Positions 10,344 to 22,642 of a stretch of DNA of 64,000 nt are shown here, one piece after another. The position numbers and the translations under genes are program-made. The notes below the pieces were generated by a model. That model had not been told where the DNA came from and made no database searches. It was given only the letters and a program-made list of their open reading frames with translations. Every line of letters starts with the position of its first letter. The stretch's first letter is position 1. Source of the stretch: Diadema setosum (Eukaryota > Echinodermata > Echinoidea > Diadematoida > Diadematidae); contig CM067075.1 of NCBI GenBank assembly GCA_033980235.1, positions 9,764,608 through 9,828,607 on the forward strand. Reading direction: 5' to 3'.

Positions 10344-10500
10344 AGGTGATACGCTATCAGCGTATCACCTATTGTGATTGTCAAAATCTCTCTTTATTTT
10401 TAGGTGATACGCTTTTAGCGTATCACCTATTGTGATTGTCAAAATCTGTCTTTTTAGGTGATACGCTTTTAGCGTATCACCTATTGTGTTTGTCAAAATC
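10344..10500. repeat. Palindrome minisatellite, 3 copies
   Basis: 27-bp palindromes with arms AGGTGATACGCT/AGCGTATCACCT (central bases vary) at 10344-10370, 10402-10428 and 10456-10482, separated by near-identical ATTGTGATTGTCAAAATC spacers; period 58 then 54 bp. Confidence 0.95.
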
Positions 10501-11356
10501 TTCCTTTCTTTCTTTTTATTCTTCTTTCTTTCTGGCACATTTTGTGTCGTGAATATCTCAACATTGACATGACGGAATAACATGACATTTTCAGTCAACA
10601 TGTCTCATGACAATATCTAGCCACAATAAGGTTTTCATGACAGTAACATATCTATGACGTCATCTAGGCGCCATTTTGTGATTTTCGGACCATGTTACAT
10701 GATCGATCATAACTTCATAACTAAAGGTCATTTCTGTATCATTTTCATTGAACATAAAGTTCAGGTCACGCTCTATCTTACTTTTTAATGCTAATTACCT
10801 AGGACATCATTACGCACGCATTAGCGCGCGTCAAACTTTTAAAAGGCTCAAAACGACTTCCCAATGGGAAATCTCGAAGTTTCAGACAATTTTAAGCGTT
10901 TCGCGCGTTCGCGTCCGTCCGCGCATTTCCGCGCGCAGTGCGCGTAAGCAACATGAAAATGCACATTTTTTGACAGATTTGGATTACTGATACATTAGGT
11001 AACAGTATCCATTGATTTCCGATCAATTTCGACCTATAACAAAGGAATGCGCTGGCGTCAAAGTTGAAATTTCGTGTGCGCGTCTATGTGGAAATATAGC
11101 GAAAAACATGTCTTTGTCTATTTCGCCATAGCTCTTTAAAACGTCAGGTGACCCTATGTTTTTATTGCATATTACAAAAGCATATGAATTGAAAATAACG
11201 TTTCAAGTATCAATATTTCCCTAAATACATTATGACGTCATCATATCATCATCTGAAATCAAAAAAGTGGAATTATTTTTTTTGAGGTACTGTTTCTGAC
11301 ATTCATTTGCTCGTATCTCTGTTGTTTAAGCTCAATATTATCCCAAATTCATATAT

Positions 11357-12172
11357 GTTGTACTTTGAACATTTGCCTTTTGAGTCCAAGTCATGGTTAT
11401 GAAATTTGATGACGTCATCATACCTTAAATTGTGATTAAAGGTAAAGATGCAAAATCGGACAAGTTTACGTGTTATGTCTATGGGAGGTGATTTTTTTTC
11501 AAACCATGCATTGACTTGACAACGTTTAAGCACCTTTATCTCAGCTGATTTTGCTTCATTTCTTCTGAAACTTAAGTATGTTGTAGCTGAGACAATAAGC
11601 TTTAGTAATCATGCATTTTATTTTTGAAATCCCATCATCAGGTTGACAATTTTGCAGTTTAAAACTGAAAATGAGAATGGAATGTGGACAAAACGATTCC
11701 CGATTCAGCTTTCACATACATAAGTTTACGTTCCTCATATTTTCTCGCCGAGACGTATGGCCGAGTGGTTAAAGGCGACGTCTCAGAGACGTGAGATTGC
11801 GGGTTCGAACCCCACAAGATCACGAAACAAACCACTTAGCTATTTTACTTTTTTTTCTTCAATTTTGTATTACATATTCGTCCATGTAGAAATCACGTTC
11901 GTATAAACGCACATATACACACACACAGACACACACCATATCCCTCTTTTTTTGTGTTGGAGACCACATTCCTTCGACTGCTGCACAATTTTGCAGGCTG
12001 ACTTTGTCAAACCGATCACAGTATGTAATGACGACGACGGAGGTGTTGTACTTTGAACAATTGTCTTTCAAGACCATGTCATTGTTTTGTACTTTGATGA
12101 CGTCATCACACTGAAAATTGTGATTAAAGGCAAGGTATCAAAACCAGCCGATTATAGGCTTTATGTCTACGG
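11357..12172 (+). repeat. Internal duplication in S unit 1: two about 125-bp copies 688 bp apart
   Basis: The copies at 11357-11482 and 12045-12172 both begin GTTGTACTTTGAACA, both carry TGACGTCATCA exactly 53 bases in (11410 and 12098), and continue AAATTGTGATTAAAGG. The same pair is visible in the other S units. A tRNA-like segment follows each copy (11751 and 12343), suggesting that the S unit arose from two half-units. Confidence 0.8.
11751..11823 (+). pseudogene. tRNA-Leu-like sequence, unit 1
   Basis: Pol III A box TGGCCGAGTGG and B box GGTTCGAACCC are intact. The anticodon arm can fold with loop CTCAGAG, giving anticodon CAG (Leu). The 5' and 3' acceptor strands (AGACGTA and AAGATCA) do not pair, so this is a tRNA-derived sequence and not a working tRNA gene. 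Confidence 0.7.
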
Positions 12173-12342
12173 CGCGTATTTTTCCCAAGTTGCCAGAAAT
12201 GGCATAGCGACATCAGTCGTTACAAGGCCGCATTTCCGTCTAGCAATGCAATACATGTTCACGCGGCCACGATTGTTGAGTGGGCATTGACTTTTCCCCC
12301 CTGTAATATCCATACATTTCTTTTTTGCCTTACCATGTCCGG

Positions 12343-12388
12343 GGATGTCCCGTGGCCGAGTGGTTAGAGAAACGGTTTTGCATGCACG
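12343..12388 (+). pseudogene. tRNA-like 5' half (A box only), unit 1
   Basis: GTGGCCGAGTGGTTAGAG matches a class-II tRNA D arm and A box. No B box follows within 100 bp; the sequence runs into TTTTGCATGCACGCTC. Confidence 0.55.
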
Positions 12389-12516
12389 CTCAATATAACT
12401 TCAAGGTGCCTATATCACATTCTTTTCTTTGTCGATCACAGATGACCGACACCTGATGACCCCAAGCGTATCACCTAACTCGTCAGCGTGACGAGTTTCA
12501 TATCTCGTTTCTTATT

Positions 12517-12543
12517 AGGTGATACGCTATCAGCGTATCACCT
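12517..12543. repeat. Single palindrome with AGGTGATACGC arms
   Basis: One 27-bp copy, 40 bp after the GCGTATCACCT half-site that closes unit 1. Confidence 0.95.
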
Positions 12544-13886
12544 ATTGTGATTGTCAAAATCTCTCTTTATTTCTTTTTATTCTTCTTTCTTTCTGGACAA
12601 TTTTGTGTCATCAATATCTCAAGAATGACATTACGGAATAACATGACATTTTCAGGGAACATGTCTCATGACAAAATCTAGCCACAATAAGGTTTTCATG
12701 ACAGTAACATATCTATGACGTCATCTAGGCGCCATTTTGTGATTTTCGGACCATGTTACCTGATCGATCATAACTTCATAACTAAAGGTCATTTCTGTAT
12801 CATTTTCGGTGGACATTAAGTTCAGGTCACGCTCTATCTTACATTTTAATGCTAATTACCTAGGACATTATTACAGGCGCGTACGCGCGCGTCAAACTTT
12901 TAAAAGGCTCAAAACAACTTACCAATGGGAAATCTCGAAGTTTCAGACAATTTTAAGCGTTTCGCGCGTAGGCGTCCGTCCGCGCATTTTCGCGGGCAGT
13001 GCGCGTAAGCAACATGAAAATGCAATTGTTTTGACAGATTTGGATTCCTGATACATTAAGTAACAATATCCAATGATTTCCGATCAATTTTTACTTATAA
13101 CAAAGGAATGCGCTGGCGTGAAAGTTGAAATTTCGTGTGCGCGTCTATGTGGAAATATAGCGAAAAACATGTCTTTGTTTATTTCGCCATAGCTCTTTAA
13201 AACGCGGGGTGACCCTATGTTTTTATTGCATATTACAAAAGCATATGAATTGGAAATAACATTTCAAGCATCAATATTTCCCGAAATACATTATGACGTC
13301 ATCGTATCATCATCTGAAATCAAAAAAGTGGAATTAATTTTTTTGAGGTACTGTTTCTGACATTCATTTGCTCGTATCTCTCTTGTTTAAGCTCAATATT
13401 ATCCCAAATTCAGATATGTTTTACTTTGAACATTTGCCTTTCAAGTCCATGTCATGGTTTTGAAATTTGATGACATCATCATACCTTAAATTGTCATTAA
13501 AGGTAAAGACGCAAAATCGGACAAGTTTACGTGTATTGTCTATGGGAGGTGATTTTTTTTAGACCATGCATTGACTTGACAACGTTTAAGCACCTTTATC
13601 TCAGCTGATTTTGCTCCATTTCCTCTGAAACTTAAGTATGATGTAGCTCAGACAATAAGCTGCAGTCATCATGCATTTTATATTTTAAAATCTGCTCATG
13701 AGGTCGACAATTTTGTAGTTAAAAACTGAAAATGAGAATGCAATCTGTACGGAACGATTGGCGATTGTTGTTTGCAACTGTATATTGGTCGAATCCACGC
13801 GGCCACTTGTGGGAAGTTGAATAGCGCCATCTCCGTCAACAGTCACGATGGTATAATTAAAAATTTAAGTTTCGCAAACGATCTTC

Positions 13887-13970
13887 AGGACAGCCGTGTG
13901 GCGTAATCGCTTAGCGCGCTGGGTGTTCATAACGCCATACGGGAAGGCGAGAAGTTCGACTCCCGCAGGA
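13887..13970 (+). pseudogene. tRNA-like head, Met-like (CAT loop), unit 2
   Basis: The D arm GCGT/GCGC pairs, and loop TTCATAA (anticodon position CAT) sits on a partly paired stem. AGTTCGACTCC approximates the B box. Acceptor and T stems are degenerate. Confidence 0.5.
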
Positions 13971-14496
13971 CTTTTCCCTTTTTTTCTTTTTTTTTCGGCT
14001 GTTCAGCTTTACTCGATGTCATTTATCGTATTATTTTATCAAGTATACGTAAGCCGTGAACACGGCTGCTCTATTTCCCTTAATTGTTTTGTATCGGAGT
14101 TTGGAGATTGGGTTTGCTTCATTAATTTTGTCACACTTAATGTTGTAAATTGCCCCTTGTTACAGTGTCCCGCTTGCCACCTTTCGTTTGCTCTTTCCTT
14201 TTCTCTTCATTGGTTCTTGTTATATTGTAACAGGATAGGTAAGAACATGTACGTTTAGATAACTGGCAGGAATGGGAGCTGAATTGATTAACTCTAGTCC
14301 AGGTGTATGGCGCCTCGCTCATCTCTTTGAAATTCCAGGTTGTTATTGTTTGACCCAATAACGGAGTTGTAGACAGGTTTTATGTTTCTATAGAGGTATC
14401 TTGTGCCACATGGGTGGAAGGCATCACTGTTTAGTAGTAGTAATTAACTTTTTCATGTTGTAAATGATATTAAGTTTTGAATTTCACATCCAATCT

Positions 14497-14587
14497 TCGG
14501 GACAGCCGTGTGGCTTTATAGTCGCTTAGCCCGCTGCATTGTCATTATGCACTACCTTAGGACGAGATGTTCGAGACCCGCAGGACG
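14497..14587 (+). pseudogene. tRNA-like head, second variant, unit 2
   Basis: Shares GACAGCCGTGTGGC and CGCTTAGC with the head at 13887, but the middle is longer (CTACCTTAGGACGAG) and the B-box-like part reads TGTTCGAGACC. It starts 610 bp after the first head, in line with a tandem duplication of head plus body. Confidence 0.45.
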
Positions 14588-15927
14588 CTATTATTTTTTT
14601 CTCTCTCTCTTTCTTTGTTTTTCTTTTGGCAGTTCTGCTTTATTCCGATGTCATTTATCGTATTATCTTAGCAAGTATATTACCCCACGAGACACAGTCA
14701 CTCAAGTTCCATTTTATTTTGTCGGAGGCTGGAGGTTGTATTTGCTTCATTTATCATACGTAATGTCGTAAATTGCCCTTGGTATACAGTGCCCCGCTTG
14801 CCACCTTTCGTTTCTCTTTCCTTTTCTCTACGTTTGTTCCTGTTACACTGCACAAGACAGGTCGGAAAATAATTTACATAACTCAACTGGAGCAGGAATG
14901 GCAACTGAATGAATTAACTCTAGGCCAGGTGTATAACGGCGTCTCGCTCATCTCTTTGAAATTCCAGGTTGTTATTGTTTGACCCAATAACGGAATTGTA
15001 GACAGGTTTTATGTTGCTATAGAGGTATCTTGTGCCACATGAGTAGAAGGCATCACTGCTCAGTAGTAGTAATGAACTTTTTCATGTCCCTCCATGTCAA
15101 TTATAGTGTGTTTAAAGGGGTTGTGCGTCTATCTGCCAAAGAAAAGGAAAACCTTATTTTCGCCATGGCTGTTTCTCTATACGTAGCCGTAGGTGGTGAG
15201 TGTTGTTGGTATCTGAGCAGTGAAGAACAGAGCATCAGGCTAAAATCCCCCTTAGTAATACGCGCTAAGCGTTCAATGTGATATATCTTTATTTATGTAG
15301 TCAATCACTGCTAATGTAGTTACAGAATTATGTTATGACACGTTTCACTGAAAGTTTGTAAAGCAAAGTTTATGGACAAGGCAAGCAATTGTACATGAAT
15401 AATACCATTGATTTCAGAGGGTAATTATGTTATACCTATCACTGCTTTGGAATTGGTGAGACAATATGCTTGGCACGAGGGCTTCCACTTCTAATAGCTG
15501 ATCCCTTTGAAGATTTGTCGGTCACGGGTGATCGTCATGATTCTTCTTTCACGTAGAAGCTTACGTTCCACACTCTTAGTTCGAGAAGACTTACCATCAC
15601 ACTTCAAATTGTGATTAAAGGTAAAGACGCAAAATCGGACAAGTTTACGTGTTATGTCAATGGGAGGTGATTTTTTTTTTAACCATGCATTGCCTTGACA
15701 ACGTTTAAGCACCTTTATCTCAGCTGATTTTGCTTTATTTCCTCTGAATCTATAGTATGTTGTAGCTGAGACAATAAGCTGCAGAAATCATGCATTTTAT
15801 TTTTGCAAATCTCATCAGGTTGATAATTTTGCAGTTTAAAACTGAAAATGAGAATGGAATGTGGACCAGACGATTACTGAATCATCTTTCACATACATAA
15901 GTTTACGCTCCATATATTTTCTCGTCG

Positions 15928-16000
15928 AGACGTATGGCCGAGTGGTTAAAGGCGACGTCTCAGAGACGTGAGGTTGCGGGTTCGAACCCCACAAGAGCAC
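15928..16000 (+). pseudogene. tRNA-Leu-like sequence, unit 2
   Basis: Same form as the S-unit copies, with intact A box TGGCCGAGTGG and B box GGTTCGAACCC and the CTCAGAG loop. It is closer to the S form than to the diverged copies in the other L units. Confidence 0.7.
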
Positions 16001-19000
16001 GAAACGAAATACTTATTTTTTCTACTTTTTTTCTTCAATGGAGTACTACACCTTCACCTATGCAGAAATCACGTTCGCATGTAACCGCACCTATACGCAC
16101 ACACACAAAATATCCCTTTGTTTTGTGTTGGAGACCAAAGCGCTTCGACTGGAAATTTCGACTTGAAAATACAAATGTAAATGTGAAGGTGACCCTTAAA
16201 AGACCTTATCGCCATGTTTGATTTCTGTTTTTCTAACAGTATAAAGACCTATTGGTAAATATTCATTTACATATCCTGTCTGATCGACTTACTTGCCGAC
16301 GCCAACACACGCATGAAATGTTCACATGGTTGCATGACAGAAACAATTTCATCTGAATTATGTGGGACTGTATAAAGAATAGGACTTCACGAATGTGTCT
16401 CATGTCCTCTATTTGTCTGTTTATGCTAAAAAAAAAACAACTGCTATAGCTTTTAATACATTTTGCTTCACTTGTCACACAAAAGGTTATAAATTGCAGT
16501 TGTGCAGTATATTTTTGCCAGCTCTCGTCTTCTCTTCCCTTTTCGCTACGTTTGTTTTGTTATACTGAAGGTGGGGATTTATGCATAAATACTTCAACTT
16601 GAGTGGGAAAAATAACTGAATTGATTTACTCTAAGCCAGGTGTATACCGTCTCGCTCATCTCTGTAATATTTCATACTGTATTGTTTGACCCAATAACGG
16701 AGTTGTAGACAGGCTTTATGTTGCTTTAGAGGTATCTTGCGCCACATGAGTGGAATGCATATGCTGTTTAGTATTAGTGAAGAGTTCTTTCATGTCCCTC
16801 CGTGCCAATTACATTGTGTTTAAAGGGGTTGTGTGTCGATCTGCCAAATAAAAGGCAAAAATGTTATTTAAGTAATGGCTGTTTCTCTATACGCAACCGT
16901 AGGTGATGAGTGTTGTTGTCATCTGAGCAGTGAAGAGCAGAGTATCAGGTTATAATCCCCTGAGTTATATGTGCTAAGCGTTCATTTTGATATATCTTTG
17001 TTTATCTAGTAGTCACTGCTAATGGAGTTACATAGTTATGTTATGACACGTTTCACTGAAAGTTTGTAAAGCAAAGTTTATGGACTATGCAAGCAATGGT
17101 AGGCCTACATGATTAATACCATTGATTTTAGAGCGAAATTATGGAATGCCTAAATGTCATTGTCTCATTGCTTTGTTGAGACAATATGCTTGACACTCCT
17201 TCCACTTCTAACTGTTCCCTTTGAAGATGTGTCGGTCACGGGTGATCGTCATGATTCATCTTACGTTCCACACTCTTGGTTCGAAAAGACTTACCATTTA
17301 GTTACGTGGTTAGAAGCTATGTCTCTTTCTTTATTTTAGTTGAGGTAATGCCGCTTTCGTCTAGGTACAAATCATATTGTCATGTAAACAAACATACACT
17401 CTCTCTATTTGCCTCTGTTTTGTTTTTGGACGTTTCATTGCTTTTACTGCTGGAAAATTTCACAGGCTTGTAGCTGCAAGGGCTTTCTTTATTTTTCCTA
17501 TTTTCTTAGGCAGTTCAGCTTCACTCCTATGTCATGTGTTTCACTATTTCCTCAAGTATACACATCCCCACGAACACAAACACGCAATTTCCCTTATTTT
17601 ATATCGGAGGTTAGAGTGTTTCTGTTGCTCGTGGGAATTTTTGTTTATCGCCAAATTACAATTCATTTAGCTAAACATGGATACTCAACCAGCAGAGCCC
17701 TTAAAATAAGTCAGCAAGCAGTTACTAGTACAATATAGCACCATATTTCGACCGGGTATAAATCCCATTCTGTAAAGACACGCACTCGCTGTATTTTCCT
17801 TTGTTTTGGATTGGATGATTCATTGCTTAATTGCTGGAAAATTTTACAGGTTTGTAGCTTTAAGAGCTCTCCAAACTGATCATATTAATGACAAGATTCG
17901 ATATAGCAGTTTTGGTTATGGAAATAAGGGCTAGAGTTCATATTTTTAAAAGACCACTATTAAAGTCAAGGCGATCTTTAAAACACTGTATTGACGTGTT
18001 TCAATTTGTTCGTGTTTATATTTGTTCGTCATCGTAGAGATACACTGTACTAAGAAAACCTGTGAATCTACTTGGGCCTACTTGCACACGCAGACACACG
18101 TACAGGACTTTCCATGTGGTTTGCATTGTTACTAACAATATGATCTGAATAATAAAGGTCCAAAAAAATCGACTTTGCTAAAATATTATTGCAGAAATAT
18201 AACTTAAAGTCGCTATATTTCATTGTTTCGTTGTCAATCACTGGTGACCTATATCTGATGACCCCAAGCGTATCACCTAACTCGTCTTTAAAGTGACGAG
18301 TTTCATGTCTCGTTCTTCTTTCTTTCTGGCACATTTTGTGTCGTCAATATCTCAAGAATGACATTACGGAGTAACATGACATTTTCAGTCAACATGTTTC
18401 ATGACAATATCTAGCCACAATAAGGTTTTCATGACAGTAACGTCTCTATGACGTCATCTAGGCGCCATTTTGTGATTTTCGGACCATGTTACATGATCGA
18501 ACATAACTTCATAACTAAAGGTCATTTCTGTATCATTTTTTGTGGACATAAAGTTCAGGTCACGCTCTATCTTTCTTTCTCTGATGCTAATTACCTAGGA
18601 CGTCATCTAGGACGCGTAAGCGCGCGTCAAACTTTTAAAAGGCTCAAAACAACTTTCCAATGGGAAATCTCGAAGTTTCAGACAATTTTGAGCGTTTCAA
18701 ACAATTTTGCGCGTGCGCGTCCGTCCGCGCATTTTCGCGCGCACAGCGCGTCAGTAACATGAAAATGCACTTTTTTTGACTGATTTGGATTCCTGATACT
18801 TTGAGTAACAATATCCATTGATTTCTGATCGATTCTGACAAATAACAAAGCAATGCACTGGCGTCAAAGTTGAAATTTCGCGTGCGCATCTATGTGCAAA
18901 TATAGTTAAAAAACATGTCTTTATTAATTTCGCCATAGCTCTTTAAAACGTCAGGTGACCCTATGTTTTTAGTGCATATTACAAAAGCATATAAATTGGA

Positions 19001-19556
19001 CATAACGTTTCAAGTATCATTATTTCCATAGATACATTATGACGTCATCATATTGTCATCTGAAATCAAAAAAGTGGAATTAATTTTTTTAAGGTACTGT
19101 TTTTGACATTCATTTGCTCGTATCTCTGTTGTTTAAGCTCAATATTATCCCAAATTCAGATATGTTGTACTTTGAACATTTGCCTTTCAAGTCCATGTCA
19201 TGCTTTTGATATTTGATGACGTCATCATACCTTAAATTGTGATTAAAGGTAAAGACGCAAAATCGGACAAGTTTACGTGTATTGTCTATGGGAGGTGATT
19301 TTTTTAAAAACCATGCATTGACTTAACAACGTTTAAGCACCTTTATCTCAGCTGATTTTGCTTCATTTCCTCTGAAACTTTAGTATGTTGTAGCTGAAAC
19401 ATTAAGCTGCAGTAATCATGCATTTTATTCTTTGAAATCTTCTCATCAGATTGACAATTTTGCAGTTTAAAACTGAAAATGAAAATGGAATGTGGACAAA
19501 ACGATTCCTCATGTATCTTTCACATACATAAGTTTACGTTCCCCATTTTCTCGTCG

Positions 19557-19629
19557 AGACGTATGGCCGAGTGGATAAAGTCGACGTCTCAGAGACGTGA
19601 GATTGTGGGTTCGAACCCCACAAGATCAC
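19557..19629 (+). pseudogene. tRNA-Leu-like sequence, unit 3
   Basis: B box GGTTCGAACCC intact; the A-box region reads GGCCGAGTGGATAAAGTCG, with two changes from the unit 1 copy. Confidence 0.65.
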
Positions 19630-20160
19630 GAAACAAAATACTTACCTATTTTACTTTTTTTTTCTTCAATTTTGTATTACATATTTGTCCATGTAGAAAT
19701 CACGTTCGTATATAAACGCACCTATACACACACACAGACACACACACACGCCATATCCCTCTTTTTTGTGTGTTGGAGACCACATTGCTTCGACTGCAGC
19801 AAAATTTTACAGGTTGACTTTGTCAAACCGATCATAGTATGTAATGACGACGACTGAGGTGCTGTACTTTGAACAATTGTCTTTCAAGACGATGTCATTG
19901 TTTTGTAATTTGATGACGTCATTACACTGAAAATTGTGATTAAAGGCAAGGTATCAAAACCAGCCGATTATAGGTTTAATGTCTGCGGGACGTATTTTTC
20001 CCAAGTTGCCAGAAATGGCATAGCGACCTCGGTCGTTACAAGGCCGCTTTTCCGTCTAGCAATGCAATAGATGTTCAAATGGCCACGTTAGTTGAGTGGG
20101 CATTGACTTTCCCCCTCTTATATCTATACATTGTTGTTGTCTTTTTGTCTTACCATTTCC

Positions 20161-20208
20161 GTGGATGACCCGTGGCCGAGTGGTTACAGAAACGGTTTTG
20201 CATGCACG
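20161..20208 (+). pseudogene. tRNA-like 5' half (A box only), unit 3
   Basis: CGTGGCCGAGTGGTTACAG, then AAACGGTTTTGCATGC; no B box. Confidence 0.5.
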
Positions 20209-20333
20209 CTCAATATAACTTCAAGGTGCCTATATCACATTTTTTTTCTTGTCGATCACAGATGACCGTCATCTGATGACCACAAGCGTATCACCTAACT
20301 CGTCCTCAATGTGACGAGTTTTCATGTCTCGTT

Positions 20334-20600
20334 AGGTGATACGCTATCAGCGTATCACCTATTGTGATTGTCAAAATCTCTCTTTATTTAGGTGATACGC
20401 TATCAGCGTATCACCTATTGTGATTGTCAAAATTTCTCTTTTTAGGTGATACGCTATTAGCGTATCACCTATTGTGATTGTCAAAATTTCTCTTTTTAGG
20501 TGATACGCTATCAGCGTATCACCTATTGTGATTGTCAAAATTTCTCTTTTTAGGTGATACGCTATCAGCGTATCACCTATTGTGATTGTCAAAATTTCTC
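20334..20600. repeat. Palindrome minisatellite, 5 copies
   Basis: 27-bp palindromes at 20334-20360, 20390-20416, 20444-20470, 20498-20524 and 20552-20578. Period 56 bp, then 54 bp three times. The spacers are the same TGTGATTGTCAAAAT(C/T)TCTCTTT text, so this is local tandem expansion. One copy has T for C in the centre. Confidence 0.97.
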
Positions 20601-21930
20601 TTTTTTTTTATTCTTCTTTCTTTCTGCCACATTTTGTGTCGTCAATATCTCAAGAATGACATTACGAAATAACATGACATTTTCAGTCAACATGTCTCAT
20701 GACAAAATCTAGCCACAATAAGGTTTTCATGACAGTAACATATCTATGACGTCATCTAGGCGCCATTTTGTGATTTTCGGACTTTGTCACATGATCGATC
20801 ATAACTTCATAACTAGATGTCATTTCTGTATCATTTTCGGTGGACATGAAGTTCAGGTCACGCTCTATCTTACTTTTTAACGCTAGTTACACAGGTCATC
20901 ATTACGCGCGCGTAAGCGCGCGTCAAAATTTTAAAAGGCTCAAAACGACTTCCCAATGGGAAATCTCGAAGTTTCAGACAATTTTAAGCGTTTCAAACAT
21001 TTTCTCGCGTGCGCGTCCGTCCGCGCAATTTCGCGCGCAGAGCCCGTAAACAACATGAAAATGCAATTTTTTTGACTGATTTGGATTCCTTATACTCTGA
21101 GTAACAGTATCCATTGATTTCCGATCGATTTCGACCTATAACAAAGGAATGCACTGGCGTCAAAGTTGAAAATCCGCGTGCGCGTCTTTCTGCAAATATA
21201 GTGAAAAAACATGTCTTTGTTTATTTCGCCATAGCTCTTTAAATCGTCCGTTGACCCTATATTTCTATTGCATATTACAAAAGTATATGAATTGTAAATA
21301 ACATTCCAAGTATCAATATTGCCAGGAATACGCGACGACGTCATCATATCGTCATTTTAAATAAAAAAAGTGGAATTGATTTTTTTGAGGTACTGTTTCA
21401 GACATTCATTTGCTCGTATCTCTGTTGTTAAAGCTCAATATTATCCCAAATTCAGATATGTTGTACTTTGAACACTTGCCTCTCAAGTCCATATGATGGT
21501 TTTGAAATATGATGACGTCATCATACTAGAAATTGTTATTAAATGTAAAGACTCAAAATCAGACAAGTTTACGTGTTATGTCTATGGGAGGTGATTTTTT
21601 TTTAAACCATGCATTGACTTGACAACGTTTAAGCACCTTTACCTCATCTGATTTTGCTCCATTTCCTCTGAAACATACGTATGTTGTAGCTGAGACAATA
21701 AGCTTTAGTAATCGTGCATTTTATGTTTTCGAATCTCCTCATTAGGTTGATAATTTTGTAGTTTAAAACTGAATATGAGAATGCAATCTGTACAGAACGA
21801 TTCCCAATTTTTCTTTGCAACTGTATATTGATCGAATCCACGCTGCCACTTGTGAGAAGTTGAATAGCGCCATCACAAGTCAACTAGTCTCGATACTATT
21901 ATTATATATTTAAGTTTCGCATTCACTCTT

Positions 21931-22012
21931 CAGGACAGCCGTGTGGCGTAATCGCTTAGCGCTGGGTGTTCATAACGCCATACCGGAAGGTGAGAAGTTC
22001 GACTCCCGCAGG
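21931..22012 (+). pseudogene. tRNA-like head, Met-like, unit 4
   Basis: GTGTGGCGTAATCGCTTAGC, then GTTCATAACGCC and AGTTCGACTCCCGC. Two bases shorter in the D-arm region (GCTTAGCGCTGGG) than the unit 2 copy. Confidence 0.5.
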
Positions 22013-22551
22013 ACTTTTCCCGTTCTTTTTGTTTTTCTTTTCTTTTTTTTTTTCGGCAGGTCAGCTTTACTCCGATGTCATTTATCATATTATTTTATCA
22101 AGTGTACGTAACCCGTGAACACGGCTGCTCTATTTCCCTTGTTTTGTATTGGAGTTTGGAGATTGGGTTTGCTTCATTAATTTTGTCACACTTAATGTTG
22201 TAAATTGCCCCTTGTTACAGTGTCCCGCTTGCCACCTTTCGTTTGCTCTTTCCTTTTCTCTTCATTGGTTATTGTTATACTGTAACAGGATAGGTAGGAA
22301 CATGAACGTTTGAATAACTTGCAGGAATTGGAGCTGAATTGATTAACTCTAGTCCAGGTGTATGGCGTCTCGCTCATCTCTTTGAAATTCCAGGTTGTTA
22401 TTGTTTGACCCAATAACGGAGATGTAGACAGGTTTTATGTTGCTATAGTGGTATCTTGTGCCACATGAATGGAAGGCATCACTGTTTAGTAGTAGCAATG
22501 AACTTTTTCATGTTGTAAATGATATAAAGATATGAATTTCACATCCAGTCT

Positions 22552-22642
22552 TCGGGACAGCCGTGTGGCTTTATAGTCGCTTAGCGCGCTGCATGGTCAT
22601 TATGCACTACCTTAGGACGAGATGTTCGAGACCCGCAGGACG
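22552..22642 (+). pseudogene. tRNA-like head, second variant, unit 4
   Basis: GTGTGGCTTTATAGTCGC with the TGTTCGAGACCC B-box-like end. Confidence 0.45.

Larger units (their letters stand above)
10344..12510 (+). repeat. Array unit 1, short type (S)
   Basis: Three palindrome copies (10344-10482) open the unit. CRE palindromes at 10655, 11233, 11410 and 12098; Leu-like tRNA sequence at 11751; CA tract near 11915; A-box-only tRNA fragment at 12343; half-palindrome GCGTATCACCT at 12466-12476; junction hairpin, then TCTCGTT at 12504-12510. Confidence 0.88.
12511..18314 (+). repeat. Array unit 2, long type, shortened (5.8 kb)
   Basis: Opens with one palindrome (12517-12543). The common left part runs to about 13740, then the tRNA-like heads and body modules of L units. 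Compared with units 4, 6, 7 and 8 it lacks the third tRNA-like variant and the GC-rich fold-back element, and its right third (about 16500-18250) is strongly diverged. It is either an older copy or a deletion form. Confidence 0.8.
18315..20333 (+). repeat. Array unit 3, short type (S)
   Basis: CRE-1 at 18449 and the YY1-like motif beside it. Its CpG-rich block contains an extra short duplication near 18690-18715. Leu-like tRNA at 19557, CA tract near 19727, A-box fragment at 20161. The unit's start lacks the palindrome. Confidence 0.88.

Noticed and set aside
11751..11823. Functional tRNA-Leu (CAG) gene
   Set aside because: A and B boxes fit, but the acceptor strands do not pair and the anticodon stem is imperfect. 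The same holds for all ten copies.
20371..20592. Repeat protein (ITIGDTLIAYHLKRE units) on the minus strand
   Set aside because: The 54-bp period is a multiple of three, so the minisatellite stays open by chance. The same applies at 10365-10601.
20334..20600. CRISPR-like array: five 27-bp palindromic repeats with regular spacing
   Set aside because: The spacers are the same sequence, the host is a eukaryote and there are no cas genes. It is a palindrome minisatellite.
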